Below are positions 31,132-39,509 of a stretch of DNA of 47,307 nt, piece by piece. The notes beneath the pieces are model-generated. The model was not told the origin of the DNA. It saw nothing but the letters and a program-made list of their open reading frames with translations, and searched no databases. The stretch's first letter is position 1; the number at the start of each line of letters is the position of its first letter. The stretch comes from CAZWCX01 sp964632945 (GTDB lineage Bacteria > Planctomycetota > MHYJ01 > WSZJ01 > CAZWCX01): contig CAZWCX010000050.1 in the NCBI GenBank assembly GCA_964632945.1, forward strand, positions 1 to 47,307, in the 5' to 3' direction. The position numbers and the translations under genes are program-made.

Positions 31132-31866
31132 TCAGCGCCAGCGGCGGCTTTCCAGCGCCCGCACCGAGAGGAACAGGAAGACGAACGTGACGGACACGTA
31201 ATAGACGAGGTCGCGGGTGTCGAGCACCCCTTTGCGGAAGGACTCGTAGTGCGACATGAACCCCACGTAGGCCAGCAGGTCGCGCCAGGGGATGCCGCCC
31301 CACTTGGTGAAGATCGAATTGGCGAAGCCCGAGAGCGTGTAAAGCGAGAAGAGCAGCACGAAGCTCACCAGGGCCGCCACGATCTGGTCCTTGGCGATCG
31401 TCGAAATGAACAGGCCGATCGACAGGAACAGGGCGCCGATCATCGTCAGGCCGAGGTAGCCGGTGATCACGCTGCCGTACTCGGGATTTGCGTGCTTTTC
31501 CATGATCAGGAGATAGACGAGGGTGGGGGCCTGAAGGACGATCCAGAAGGCCAGCGCGCCGGTGAACTTGGCGAGGATCACCGCGCGATCCGACACCGGG
31601 GCGGTGACCAGCATCTCCAGCGTGCCGCTCTTTTTTTCCTCCGCGACCAGCCGCATGCTGATCAGCGGGGCGACCAGCATGGCCAGGAACTCCATCTGGT
31701 AGAAGATGTCCCGCATCGAGATGTCGAGGCGGTTGGTGTTGTAGAACTCGAAGATGTAGGCGACGGAATAGCCGCAGAAGAACAGGTAGGCCGCCATGAC
31801 CACATAGGCCATGGGGGAGAGGAAGTAGGCCTGCAGCTCCCGTTTCACCAAGGCGAGCGTCTTCAC
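31132..31866 (-). CDS. ABC-2 permease, GldF-like
   Basis: 244 residues from a GTG start at 31866 (MKTLALVKRELQAYFLSPMA). Six membrane helices; the conserved segment LISMRLVAEEKKSGTLEMLV is the hallmark of GldF/NosY-like ABC-2 permeases. It would pair with the ATPase at 31984 and the Gldg-family protein downstream (81 nt gap). The ribosome binding site is poor (GGGAG about 13 nt away). Confidence 0.9.
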   Translation of the reverse strand: MKTLALVKRELQAYFLSPMAYVVMAAYLFFCGYSVAYIFEFYNTNRLDISMRDIFYQMEFLAMLVAPLISMRLVAEEKKSGTLEMLVTAPVSDRAVILAKFTGALAFWIVLQAPTLVYLLIMEKHANPEYGSVITGYLGLTMIGALFLSIGLFISTIAKDQIVAALVSFVLLFSLYTLSGFANSIFTKWGGIPWRDLLAYVGFMSHYESFRKGVLDTRDLVYYVSVTFVFLFLSVRALESRRWR

Positions 31867-31983
31867 GAGCGGTTCCCGTCTCCCTGAGTGCGATGTCGAT
31901 CCGCGGTCGCGACCGCCGGCGGGGGCGACGCGCGGCGCGCAACCCGAGTCCCGGACGCTCCCGGACTCCCGGGCGTCGCCGGA

Positions 31984-32979
31984 TCAGGCGGCCCCGGCGC
32001 CGGCCGCTGCGGGGTCCTCCCCCGCGGTGATCCGGCCGAAGACCTCCTCGAGTGAAAGCCTCTCGGCGGCGATCTCCCGCACGCCGAAGCCCTGCTTGAT
32101 CAATTCGGCGGCCAGCGATTCCCGCAGGTCGGCGCCGCCCCGAGCGGAGCGGACCAGGAACCGGTGCACGTCGTCCTGCGCGCCGGCCGGTTCCACGGCG
32201 GCGACGCCGGAAACCGAGCGCAGGGCCGCCGCGATCCGGTCGGCCGCTCCGCGGACCTCCACCCGGATTCCGCCCCCGGTCTTGCCGGCACGAAGGTTTT
32301 CCACGCTGTCGGAAAGGACGATCCGCCCGCGGGCGATCACCAGCACCCGCCGGCACAGGATCTCCACCTCCGGCAGGATGTGCGTGGACAGGATCACCGT
32401 GTGGTCGCGTCCCAGCTCCTTGACCACGTCCCGGATCTGGCGGATCTGGTTCGGGTCGAGGCCGATCGTGGGCTCGTCGAGAATCAGGATGGGGGGGTCG
32501 CTGACCAGGGCGTCGGCGAGTCCTACCCGCTGGCGATATCCCTTCGACAACTGTCCGATGATCCGTCGGCGCACGTCGCCGAGGATGCAGCGATCCAGCG
32601 CGCCGTCCACGCGCTTTTCGACCTCGCCCCCGGTCACTCCCTTGATGCGCGCCCGGAAGCGCAGGTATTCGTCCACGCGCATGTCGGAGTAGAGCGGGAC
32701 CGATTCGGGCAGGTAGCCCACCCGCTGGCGGACTTCCATGCTTTGCGTCACGACGTCGAACCCGCCGACGCGCACCTGGCCCTCGGTGGGGGGGAAGTAC
32801 CCGGCGAGGACCCGCATGGTCGTCGTCTTTCCGGCGCCGTTGGGCCCGAGAAAGCCGAGCACTTCGCCGCGTTGCACGTCGAAGGAGATTCCGTCGACGG
32901 CGGTGACGCCGGCAAAGCGCTTGCGCAGCCCCTGCACCGAGATCATGGGGCCGTCGGAGGCGCGCGAGGCGGACGACAT
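31984..32979 (-). CDS. ABC transporter ATP-binding protein, GldA-like
   Basis: 331 residues from ATG 32979, with GGGAG 10 nt upstream; an internal ATG at 32946 (MISVQGLRKRF) is an alternative start. Walker A GPNGAGKT (45-52), signature LSKGYRQRVGLADALV, Walker B ILILDEPTIGLD, then THILPEVE. A C-terminal domain of about 100 residues follows the ATPase core. First gene of the cassette ATPase-permease-Gldg-DUF4340, all on the minus strand with gaps of 117, 81 and 15 nt. Confidence 0.92.
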   Translation of the reverse strand: MSSASRASDGPMISVQGLRKRFAGVTAVDGISFDVQRGEVLGFLGPNGAGKTTTMRVLAGYFPPTEGQVRVGGFDVVTQSMEVRQRVGYLPESVPLYSDMRVDEYLRFRARIKGVTGGEVEKRVDGALDRCILGDVRRRIIGQLSKGYRQRVGLADALVSDPPILILDEPTIGLDPNQIRQIRDVVKELGRDHTVILSTHILPEVEILCRRVLVIARGRIVLSDSVENLRAGKTGGGIRVEVRGAADRIAAALRSVSGVAAVEPAGAQDDVHRFLVRSARGGADLRESLAAELIKQGFGVREIAAERLSLEEVFGRITAGEDPAAAGAGAA

Positions 32980-33037
32980 GGCGGGCGGCACTCCCGGGTT
33001 GCGATCGAACCTTTCCCTGCGGTCGAGAAGGGGCGCG

Positions 33038-33066
33038 AGAGTACCACAAAAGGCGCAGGCGGGCAA
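33038..33066 (-). promoter_or_regulatory. Promoter for the Gld-like ABC cassette
   Basis: Minus-strand TTGCCC (33066-33061), a 17-nt spacer and TACTCT (33043-33038) lie 58 nt upstream of the ATPase start. It may drive the whole minus-strand run down to 22075. Confidence 0.55.
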
Positions 33067-33126
33067 GCGTTCACTCCCCCCCGCCGCCGGCGCCCGGCCC
33101 GAATCCGGGGCGGCCGCCGGAGTGGG

Positions 33127-33155
33127 TTGGCGCGCGACGCCGGATCCGGTATCCT
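33127..33155 (+). promoter_or_regulatory. Promoter for the mtfA-like gene
   Basis: TTGGCG (33127-33132), a 17-nt spacer and TATCCT (33150-33155) lie 45 nt upstream of the ATG at 33200, divergent from the ABC cassette promoter. Confidence 0.55.
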
Positions 33156-33199
33156 GGACCGCGTCGCCCGATCCCGGTCCCCCCGTTCGAGGAGTCATC

Positions 33200-34054
33200 A
33201 TGGTCTTCGGATGGCTGGAGCGACGTCGCCGGCGGCGGATCCTGGCCCGACCCTTCCCCTCCGAATGGGTGGAGATCCTGCGCCGCAACGTCCGCTTCTA
33301 TGCCTCCCTGACGCCGGCCGAACTGTCCAAGCTGCACGACGACTTGCGGATCTTCATCGCGGAACGGGACTGGGAGGGTTGCGGCGGCCTCGCCCTGACC
33401 GACGAGATCCGGGTGACGATCGCCGCCCATGCCTGCCGCCTGATCCTGGGGCTCGATCCCTCCTACTTCGCGCGCGTGCAGACGATCCTGGTCTATCCCG
33501 AGAGTTATCGTGCCCTCTTCGACGGCACGTCGGGGGATGGGACGATCACCCCCGCGGAGGAGCACCGGCTCGGGGAAGCCTGGCGGCAGGGTCCAGTGGT
33601 CCTCTCCTGGGCGGAGTTCCTCTCCCAGAGCCGGGAGGGCAAGGGCGGAAACCTGGTCCTCCACGAGTTCGCCCACAAACTGGACATGCTGGACGGGTGG
33701 GTCGACGGCGTGCCGCCGCTGGCCGACCGCAAGCGCCACGAGCGCTGGTGCGCCGTCCTCAAGGAGGAGTATGCCCGGCTGCGCAACGCCAGCGAAGCCG
33801 GACGGCCGACCCTGGTGGATTCCTACGGGGCCAAGAACGAAGGCGAGTTCTTTGCCGTTGCAACGGAGACGTTTTTCCAGCACCCCGTCGAGCTCGCCCG
33901 CCGCCATGCCGCGCTCTACGGCGTGTTGCGGGACTTCTACCGGCAGGACCCGGCCGGAGTGGGGGGGGCGGACGCGGCGCCGGGGGAGGCGGGGGGCCGG
34001 GGGGCGCAGGATTTCACCGGCCCCGCTACTTCGAATCCGTCCGGGCGCGGGTGA
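33200..34054 (+). CDS. mtfA: MtfA-family zinc metallopeptidase
   Basis: 284 residues; GAGGAG lies 6 nt before the ATG. The zinc-binding motif is HEFAH (155-159), followed by KLDMLDG. The third ligand is likely a glutamate in NEGEFFAVATETFFQHP, where the motif EFFAVATExFF is characteristic of MtfA. In E. coli MtfA is a cytosolic aminopeptidase that binds the glucose regulator Mlc; no Mlc is visible here, so the partner is unknown. The last 40 residues are Gly/Ala-rich and poorly conserved. Its 3' end overlaps the convergent selenoprotein gene by 29 nt (34026-34054), so the transcripts may interfere. Confidence 0.92.
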   Translation: MVFGWLERRRRRRILARPFPSEWVEILRRNVRFYASLTPAELSKLHDDLRIFIAERDWEGCGGLALTDEIRVTIAAHACRLILGLDPSYFARVQTILVYPESYRALFDGTSGDGTITPAEEHRLGEAWRQGPVVLSWAEFLSQSREGKGGNLVLHEFAHKLDMLDGWVDGVPPLADRKRHERWCAVLKEEYARLRNASEAGRPTLVDSYGAKNEGEFFAVATETFFQHPVELARRHAALYGVLRDFYRQDPAGVGGADAAPGEAGGRGAQDFTGPATSNPSGRG

Positions 34055-35900
34055 GGGCCTCCTCGGCCTGTCGCACGGTCGGGTCCGTCGGAAATCGGTC
34101 GACCACCTCCTGCCACACCGCGATCGCTTCCTCCCGGTGTCCGAGCCGGTAGAGGCAGAGTCCCCGCCAGTAGAGTACGCGCGCGAGCCCCTTGGAGTCC
34201 GGCCAGCGTTCCTGGAATCGTCGCGCGTGCGCCGCGCCCTCCTCGTGGCGTCCGCGCATCAGATCCGCGTAGACCCGGCACTCCGCCAGAACCTCGCCGG
34301 TCTCCGCCCGCCCGTCGGGGTCCAGGGCGGCGGCGGCCTCGAATTCCCGAGCCGAGGCCTCCCAGAGCTGGAGGGCAAGGTACTGGCGACCCAGTTGCAG
34401 GCGCAGCTTCCCGTCCTCGGGCCGCTTCGCAGAGCGATCGCGGAGGCGCCGGAATTGCCCGAGGGTCTCCCGCGCCCTGGCCAGCGCCTGCGCCAACTCC
34501 CCGACGTCGCGGATGGGACCGTCGAGTCGCCCGAGCAGTCCCCCCTCGGGACTGCGGAAGACGAACGTCGGGAGTTCACGGATTTGCCAATCGCGGACCA
34601 GGTCTTCGCGCGCGTCGGAATCGACTCGAACCGGAACGAACCCGATCGCCTCGCGGGCGGCGTCCGGCTGCAACAGCGGACCGCTGTTGACGCGGGCGCA
34701 GACCGGTCACCAATCGGCCATGACTTCGACCAGGATGGGCTGCTCCGTCCGGGCCGCCTCCTCGAGCGCCTCGTCATAGGAGGAGAGCCAGGGGATGGCG
34801 GAGTCTTCCGGATCCGGCTTGTCCTCTCCCGTGTCGGTGTCGAGGCGGGCGCGGATCCGTCCCGCGGCGTCGGTCACCTCCAGGGTGAAGGGGGTGCGGG
34901 GGGCCGGCGCGGGATCGGTGGGGAGAACGACGAGATTGCGATGCGCTTCGAAGCCGTTCTGACGCGCCACGACCGAAGTCGGGCGATGCAGCCGTACGGG
35001 GGCCGGGTCGGTTGCGGCCGCGACGCTCCACCGGAGCTCCGGGAGCCACAACCGATGCCCGGCCGAGTCCTCGAGGCGGGCGCGGAAGTGGATTTTCCCG
35101 CCCGCTCGTCCGCCGTTTCGGGCGGGCGTGATCTCCAGCGTGGCCGGGGGGCCGTAGACGCGCAGAGGGATCTCGGCGGTCGGTCCTGCGGGCGCGCCGG
35201 CGAGGCCGATGGACAAGGTGGTGTCGCAGGGTGCATCGAGGGCACGGACCATCCCGCCTGCGCGGGTCAGTCCCGGTCCGGGATGGACTTCGATTCCGTC
35301 ACCGGCCGGGAATCCACGCGCGTCGATGACGAGCGCGAGCAGGCAGGCCGATTCGAGGGCGCGGCCCGCATCGACACTCGCATCCCGGCGCTGGGCGTCG
35401 TTGCTTGCGCGACCGAGGTAGCGGAGCAGCGCGCGGTCCGGCGCGCCGGGAGTCGCCGCGGCTGCGCGAACGGCCTCGCGCGCCGCGACGTCCGCGGGCG
35501 CGCGCGCATCCCCCGCTTCGATCCAGGCCGCGTGGGCGGCGACCGTCCTTCCCGCGCGGGCGTGGACCTCCCCGAGCAACGTCAGGAGCCGGGGGCGGGC
35601 CAAAGGCACGCGCGCGAGCGCGCCGGTAACCGCGAGGAGGGCGCCGTCGAAATCCCCCATCTGGAGCCAGAGCCGGATCAGCCCCTCCCAGGCCTGCAGG
35701 TCCGCGGAATGGATCTGAATGGCGCGACCGTACTCCGGTTCGGCACGGGACAGGTTGCCGATGTCGCGTTGGCCGCGCGCGGCCGCCAGCGCATCGAAGT
35801 ACTCCACCGGAGGCGCGGGCGGGTCATCGGGACGCGCGACGGCCGGAGCAAGGAGCAGGCACGCGCCGAACACGATGGTGGGGACGATGAGGCGGAGCAT
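34026..35900 (-). CDS. Predicted secreted thioredoxin-like selenoprotein with TPRs (internal TGA = Sec)
   Basis: Read as one 624-residue protein with selenocysteine at residue 398, encoded by the in-frame TGA at 34709-34707. The order is: signal peptide (MLRLIVPTIVFGACLLLAPA), TPR-like helices (about 35-150), a beta-rich region (about 190-375), a thioredoxin-like domain (about 385-480) and C-terminal TPRs (about 495-615). The TGA falls in PILVEVMADW-TGA-PVC-ARVN, at the first position of CxxC (UxxC, Cys401). Downstream the same frame continues as thioredoxin (VPVRVDSD, then IRELPTFVF with the cis-Pro). No plausible start or ribosome binding site exists for the downstream half alone. A bacterial-type SECIS hairpin follows the TGA. 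The alternative is a Cys-to-stop mutation or a sequencing error (TGC to TGA). Confidence 0.8.
34671..34689 (-). promoter_or_regulatory. Predicted bacterial SECIS hairpin
   Basis: On the mRNA, CAACAGCG (34689-34682) pairs perfectly with CGCUGUUG (34678-34671) around a GUC loop (34681-34679); the apical context is G-GUC-C. The loop starts 26 nt after the UGA. The bacterial SECIS consensus asks for a stem shortly downstream of UGA, a loop of at least 3 nt about 16-37 nt away, and a G among its first two loop bases; all are met. The E. coli fdhF element also has GGUC in its loop. Confidence 0.72.
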
Positions 35901-35945
35901 CTCGGTGGCCTTTCCTGGAGACCGCGATCCGAACCGGGGAAGAAC

Positions 35946-35974
35946 ATCTTTGCACAGTCCTTCCCGGATTCCAA
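35946..35974 (-). promoter_or_regulatory. Candidate promoter for the selenoprotein gene
   Basis: Minus-strand TTGGAA (35974-35969), a 17-nt spacer and AAAGAT (35951-35946) lie 46 nt upstream of the ATG. The -10 is weak. AGGAAAGG is the ribosome binding site. The rest of 35901-36193 shows no gene. Confidence 0.4.
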
Positions 35975-36069
35975 GCAGGTTGTGGGGGAGAGGGAACGGC
36001 CGGCCTGCGGGAGGGAAGATTGGAAAGGGAAGGCGTTCGAAGGAGGGGATGCGCGCGGGGGAGTGAAGT

Positions 36070-36097
36070 GGGCGGTGGGCGGTGGGCGGTGGGCGGG
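36070..36097 (+). repeat. G-rich heptamer repeat, potential G-quadruplex
   Basis: GGGCGGT is repeated three times and ends in GGGCGGG, giving four G3 runs spaced by 4 nt. It lies in the gap between the vWA gene stop (36194) and the selenoprotein gene start (35900), on the strand opposite to both transcripts. It could be a simple slippage repeat, or the C-rich RNA could matter; no function is evident. Confidence 0.6.
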
Positions 36098-36193
36098 ATG
36101 CCGGGCCCGGTACCAGGCAGCGGAGGAGGGCGGTTCCCCGGTCCGGCCCGGAAGCGGCGGGGGCCGCTCCCGGACCGGGACCGCGGGGGGCGA

Positions 36194-37327
36194 CTACTTC
36201 GCGATGTACCCGCGCTTCTCCAATTGTTCGCCGAGGGCGTTCTTCACCGCGGAGTCGAACGTCTCGACCCCCTGCTCGGCGAGCTTCTTCTGTTCGCCGG
36301 CGAGGTACTGCGCCCGCTGGGCGGCGAGCTTGTTGATTTCGTCCTGGATGGCCTTGCGGGCCGCGGCCTTGGCTTCCACGAGGGCCTTCCGTTCCGCCGG
36401 CGTCATCTTGCGCAACGCTTCCGGCCACTGATCCTCGGGGAGCTCGAGCAGGATTGCCGGGTTGTCGTTGCAGGCATCGACGAGATCCCAGTCGCCGTTG
36501 CGGTACTGCGCGTTCGCCTTGCAGAATGCGCGCTCGGCCAGGGCGCCCGGGGCGGCCGCCTGCGACTGCTGGTCGACGGCCTCCTGGCGCGCCTTGTTCT
36601 GTGCCCCTGCCGCGCCGTAGGCGAGGTAGGTATCGTTGAGCAGGAGGCCGAGCTCCTCGATGCGCGCATCCTGGGGTGCGGCGATCGCAGCGACGGCGGC
36701 GTTGGCGTCGATATTGATCGAGCGACCGTCGGCGAGTTGCGCGCCGTGGACCCACTTTCCTTCGCGGCCCTCGTGCTCCGCGCCGCAGTGGATCGTGTTC
36801 ACGACGATCCCCTTGCCGATCGCGTCCCCGCACGCCCGGACGTAGTCGATCGGGCCCTGGGTGAACGGTTCGTTGCCCGCGATGAAGACCGCCTTGTAGT
36901 GGTCTCCGTCGCTCCACTGCAGCTCGCGCGTGGCCCGCTGGATTGCGAGACCGCAAAACTCGGAGCCGCCGTTGGTGGTCAGGGCGAACAGTTCCTGCGA
37001 AATCCTGTCCAGGTCGTCGGTGAGCGGGACCACCGTGCGGACGAACCCTTCCTCCGCGGGGAGGCCGTCATTGCCGTACTCGTACAGGGCGACGCGCAGG
37101 TCCGGGATCTGGCCGTTCTTTTCGGTCGTAACCAGGCTGTTGACGATTGCCCAAAGGCGCGCGCGGGCCTGGTTGATGAGTCCCTCCATGCTGCCGCTGG
37201 TGTCGAGCAGGATGGCGACCTCGATGCGCGGACGGGGCCGGGGCGCCGGTTCGTCGGCCCGGGAGGGGGTCAGGGCGGTCAACAGGGCCGCGGCGCAGAT
37301 CAGGGGGCGGATCAGCAATCGGATCAT
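36194..37327 (-). CDS. Secreted von Willebrand A domain protein
   Basis: 377 residues, ATG 37327 with AAAGGAG 9 nt upstream. Signal peptide MIRLLIRPLICAAALLTALT, cleaved near SRA-DE. The vWA domain (about 35-215) has the MIDAS motif DTSGSM (42-47), then TTNGGSEFCG and KAVFIAGNEPF, and VNTIHCGAEHEG. The C-terminal third is Ala/Lys/Glu-rich and probably a long helix or coiled coil (AAARKAIQDEINKLAAQRAQ). vWA proteins bind partners through a metal ion; the partner is not apparent. It is unlike the HEAT-vWA protein outside the MIDAS region. Divergent from the nucleotidase gene. Confidence 0.87.
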   Translation of the reverse strand: MIRLLIRPLICAAALLTALTPSRADEPAPRPRPRIEVAILLDTSGSMEGLINQARARLWAIVNSLVTTEKNGQIPDLRVALYEYGNDGLPAEEGFVRTVVPLTDDLDRISQELFALTTNGGSEFCGLAIQRATRELQWSDGDHYKAVFIAGNEPFTQGPIDYVRACGDAIGKGIVVNTIHCGAEHEGREGKWVHGAQLADGRSINIDANAAVAAIAAPQDARIEELGLLLNDTYLAYGAAGAQNKARQEAVDQQSQAAAPGALAERAFCKANAQYRNGDWDLVDACNDNPAILLELPEDQWPEALRKMTPAERKALVEAKAAARKAIQDEINKLAAQRAQYLAGEQKKLAEQGVETFDSAVKNALGEQLEKRGYIAK

Positions 37328-37436
37328 GAGGGTCTACTCCTTTCAGGGGGTCGTTCGGTTCGGGTCGCGCACGTTCATACCGGCGATTCGGGTTCCTATT
37401 CCCGGACGAATCGACGCGGGGGGGCCGAGATGTCTC

Positions 37437-37465
37437 TTGCCGCGACCGTCCCCCCGCCCTAAGAT
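37437..37465 (+). promoter_or_regulatory. Promoter for the nucleotidase-HhH gene
   Basis: TTGCCG (37437-37442), a 17-nt spacer and TAAGAT (37460-37465) lie 38 nt before the ATG at 37503. Confidence 0.62.
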
Positions 37466-37502
37466 GGGCACTTCCCGCTGGTTCCTTCGAGGAGGCCCCT
37501 TC

Positions 37503-39266
37503 ATGCTGCCCACGCCGCGCCGTTCGTTCCGATCGGCGCGCCACCCGGGTGCGGCCGCCCTGGCCGCGGTGGTCCTGTTGCTGGCCTTGGCCGTTGCGGC
37601 CGGTGCGGAACAGAAGTCGATCGTGATTCTGCATACCAACGACGTCCACGGGCACATCCTTCCCTCGTATGACTTCCGCTATCCCGGGGAGCCGAAGCCG
37701 CGTGTGGGCGGGTATGCGCGCCTGTCGGGCGTGGTGCGCCGGGTGCGCGCGGAGGCCGAGAGCGCCGGCAAGGGGTTCCTCCTTCTCGACGCCGGGGACG
37801 TCTTCGACGGCACGCCCGAGGGGCTCCGGACCCGGGGCAAGGGGATGGTCGAGCTGATGAACCTCATCGGCTACGACGCGATGACGGTGGGTAACCACGA
37901 GTTCGCGCATGGGGTCGAGGCGCTGCGGGAGATGTCCGGCGCGGCGCGCTTCCCGTTCCTGGCCTGCAACCTGGTGGCCGAGGACGGATCGTTCCTGGAC
38001 TGGATCAAGCCGGTGTTGGTCAAGGAGGTCGCCGGGCTGCGAGTCGCGGTGGTGGGGGTGGTGACCGCCTCCACGCCCGAGATGAACTTCGCGGAAAACG
38101 TGCGCGGCGTCCGGTTCCTCCCCACCGAAGAGCGCGTGCGCGCCTGCCTCGAATACGTGGATCGTCAGGTCAAGCCCGACATCCGCTTCGTCCTGTCGCA
38201 TGTGAGTTCGCAGTCGGATGCCGCGCTGGCGCGCGCGAATCCCTCGGTGCCCCTCTTCATCGGCGGCCACGACCACGTGGTGCTGGAGGCCGGCATGCGG
38301 CGCGGCAACGCGCTCATCTGTCAGGCCGGAGATCATCTGCTCCGGGTCGGCCGGATCGACCTGGTCTACGACACCGAGACCCGGCGGATCGTCTCCCTGG
38401 AGGCCTCGTTGATCAACCTGGGCAGCGATGCCCCGGAACCCGATCCTGCGGTGGCGGCGCTCGTGGAGACGATCCGCGCCAAGGAGTATGACGAGCCGGT
38501 CGGACGCTGCGACGTTTCCTGCGTGCCCGGCCGGGACCAGGAGTCACGGGTGGGCAACCTGGTGACCGATGCGATGAGGGCCCGCTCGAAGGCCGAGGTC
38601 GCGCTCATGAACAGCGGGGGAGTGCGCTCGGGACTGGTGCGTGGCGAAGTCACGCGGCGGCACCTGTTCGACATCGCGCCGTTCCCGGACGAAGTGCGCG
38701 TCTATCGCCTGCGCGGCGAGGAACTCCGCTCCCTCCTGGAGAACGGGGCGCCCCCTTCCGGCGGGTTCCGCTTCGAGGTCTCCGGCATCGCGTTCGACAT
38801 GAATCCGCTCGAATCGGAGGGGCGACGAGTCGGGAATCTCCGCATCGGGGGAGCCGCATTCGACCCGCGCCGGGAGTATTCGGTGGCGGTGTCGAGTTTC
38901 TTCGCCCAACACGGCGTGCGCCGGGCTTTTTTTGCCGGCAAGGAGTTCTCGAGCGATCGGGCGAGCGTCTACGACTGCCTGGTGGACTATTTCGCCTCGA
39001 CTCCGGAGGTACAGACCCGGCCTCCGGGCGCGATCGTCCTACGCAAGGAGAAACCTTCCGGCGCAGCCGCGGACCGGATCAACATCAATGAGGCGGATGC
39101 GATTGCCCTCACCCGCCTGCCCGGAATCGGCGAAGTCCTCGCCGCCCGGATCGTCGAGTATCGCGCCGAAAACGGTCCATTTCGGGATCCCGACGAGTTG
39201 CTCCGGATCAAGGGTCTTTCGGAGGCCGTACTGTCCCGGATTCGGGACCGGATCACACTCGACTGA
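37503..39266 (+). CDS. Secreted 5'-nucleotidase fused to a ComEA-type helix-hairpin-helix
   Basis: 587 residues; GAGGAGG lies 8 nt before the ATG. Signal peptide at about 15-36 (AALAAVVLLLALAVAAGA). The metallophosphatase domain has ILHTNDVHGH, LLDAGDVFDGTPEG, VGNHEFAHG and IGGHDHVV. The C-terminal nucleotidase domain has ESRVGNLVTDAMRA and MNSGGVRSG. The last 65 residues (523-587) form a helix-hairpin-helix: ININEADAIALTRLPGIGEV, then IVEYRAENGPF and LLRIKGLSEAVLSRI. This is the DNA-binding module of ComEA. By inference the protein might hold external DNA while releasing phosphate or nucleosides. The fusion is in one uninterrupted frame. Confidence 0.92.
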   Translation: MLPTPRRSFRSARHPGAAALAAVVLLLALAVAAGAEQKSIVILHTNDVHGHILPSYDFRYPGEPKPRVGGYARLSGVVRRVRAEAESAGKGFLLLDAGDVFDGTPEGLRTRGKGMVELMNLIGYDAMTVGNHEFAHGVEALREMSGAARFPFLACNLVAEDGSFLDWIKPVLVKEVAGLRVAVVGVVTASTPEMNFAENVRGVRFLPTEERVRACLEYVDRQVKPDIRFVLSHVSSQSDAALARANPSVPLFIGGHDHVVLEAGMRRGNALICQAGDHLLRVGRIDLVYDTETRRIVSLEASLINLGSDAPEPDPAVAALVETIRAKEYDEPVGRCDVSCVPGRDQESRVGNLVTDAMRARSKAEVALMNSGGVRSGLVRGEVTRRHLFDIAPFPDEVRVYRLRGEELRSLLENGAPPSGGFRFEVSGIAFDMNPLESEGRRVGNLRIGGAAFDPRREYSVAVSSFFAQHGVRRAFFAGKEFSSDRASVYDCLVDYFASTPEVQTRPPGAIVLRKEKPSGAAADRININEADAIALTRLPGIGEVLAARIVEYRAENGPFRDPDELLRIKGLSEAVLSRIRDRITLD

Positions 39267-39280
39267 CCCCGGTTGCCGCT

Positions 39281-39293
39281 GACATTCCTTGTC
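39281..39293. promoter_or_regulatory. Inverted repeat GACA-N5-TGTC, pilin operator candidate 1
   Basis: GACA-TTCCT-TGTC lies 217 bp upstream of the first pilin gene. The same symmetric motif occurs twice upstream of the third pilin gene (41347 and 41380). The symmetry suggests a dimeric DNA-binding protein. Confidence 0.45.
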
Positions 39294-39509
39294 GCGAGCG
39301 CCGATCCCAGGTGACGGGAGTTGTCAGTCAGCGGGCCCCCGCCCCGCCTCTCGCTCCTGAGTCATGTCTTAAAGGTTTGTTATCGCTTGATTTGCGAATG
39401 CCGTGTGGACCCGGAGCCAGCGGCACCGCAGTTGCTATCCCCGATCCCTTGTTGCGAATCTGCTCGGAGCGGATTCCCGATCGTTCAACCCTGATCAGGG
39501 AGGTATCCT

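Noticed and set aside
27217..31887. A 1556-codon open frame on the plus strand across the DUF4340 and Gldg genes
   Set aside because: It is a shadow of real minus-strand genes and crosses several of their boundaries, has no ribosome binding site or domain, and has the Asp/Val/His/Arg-rich composition typical of antisense frames here.
34026..34673. A separate 215-residue protein starting at TTG 34673 downstream of the TGA
   Set aside because: The same frame continues unbroken from the TGA, the thioredoxin fold is split exactly at its redox site, the TTG lies inside the hairpin with no ribosome binding site, and the fragment would lack the first strand and the CxxC motif.
39276..39334. Hairpin CCGCTGAC...GTCAGCGG after the nucleotidase gene as a terminator
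   Set aside because: The 8-bp stem encloses more than 40 nt and no T-run follows; it also overlaps the GACA-N5-TGTC site, which is the simpler reading.
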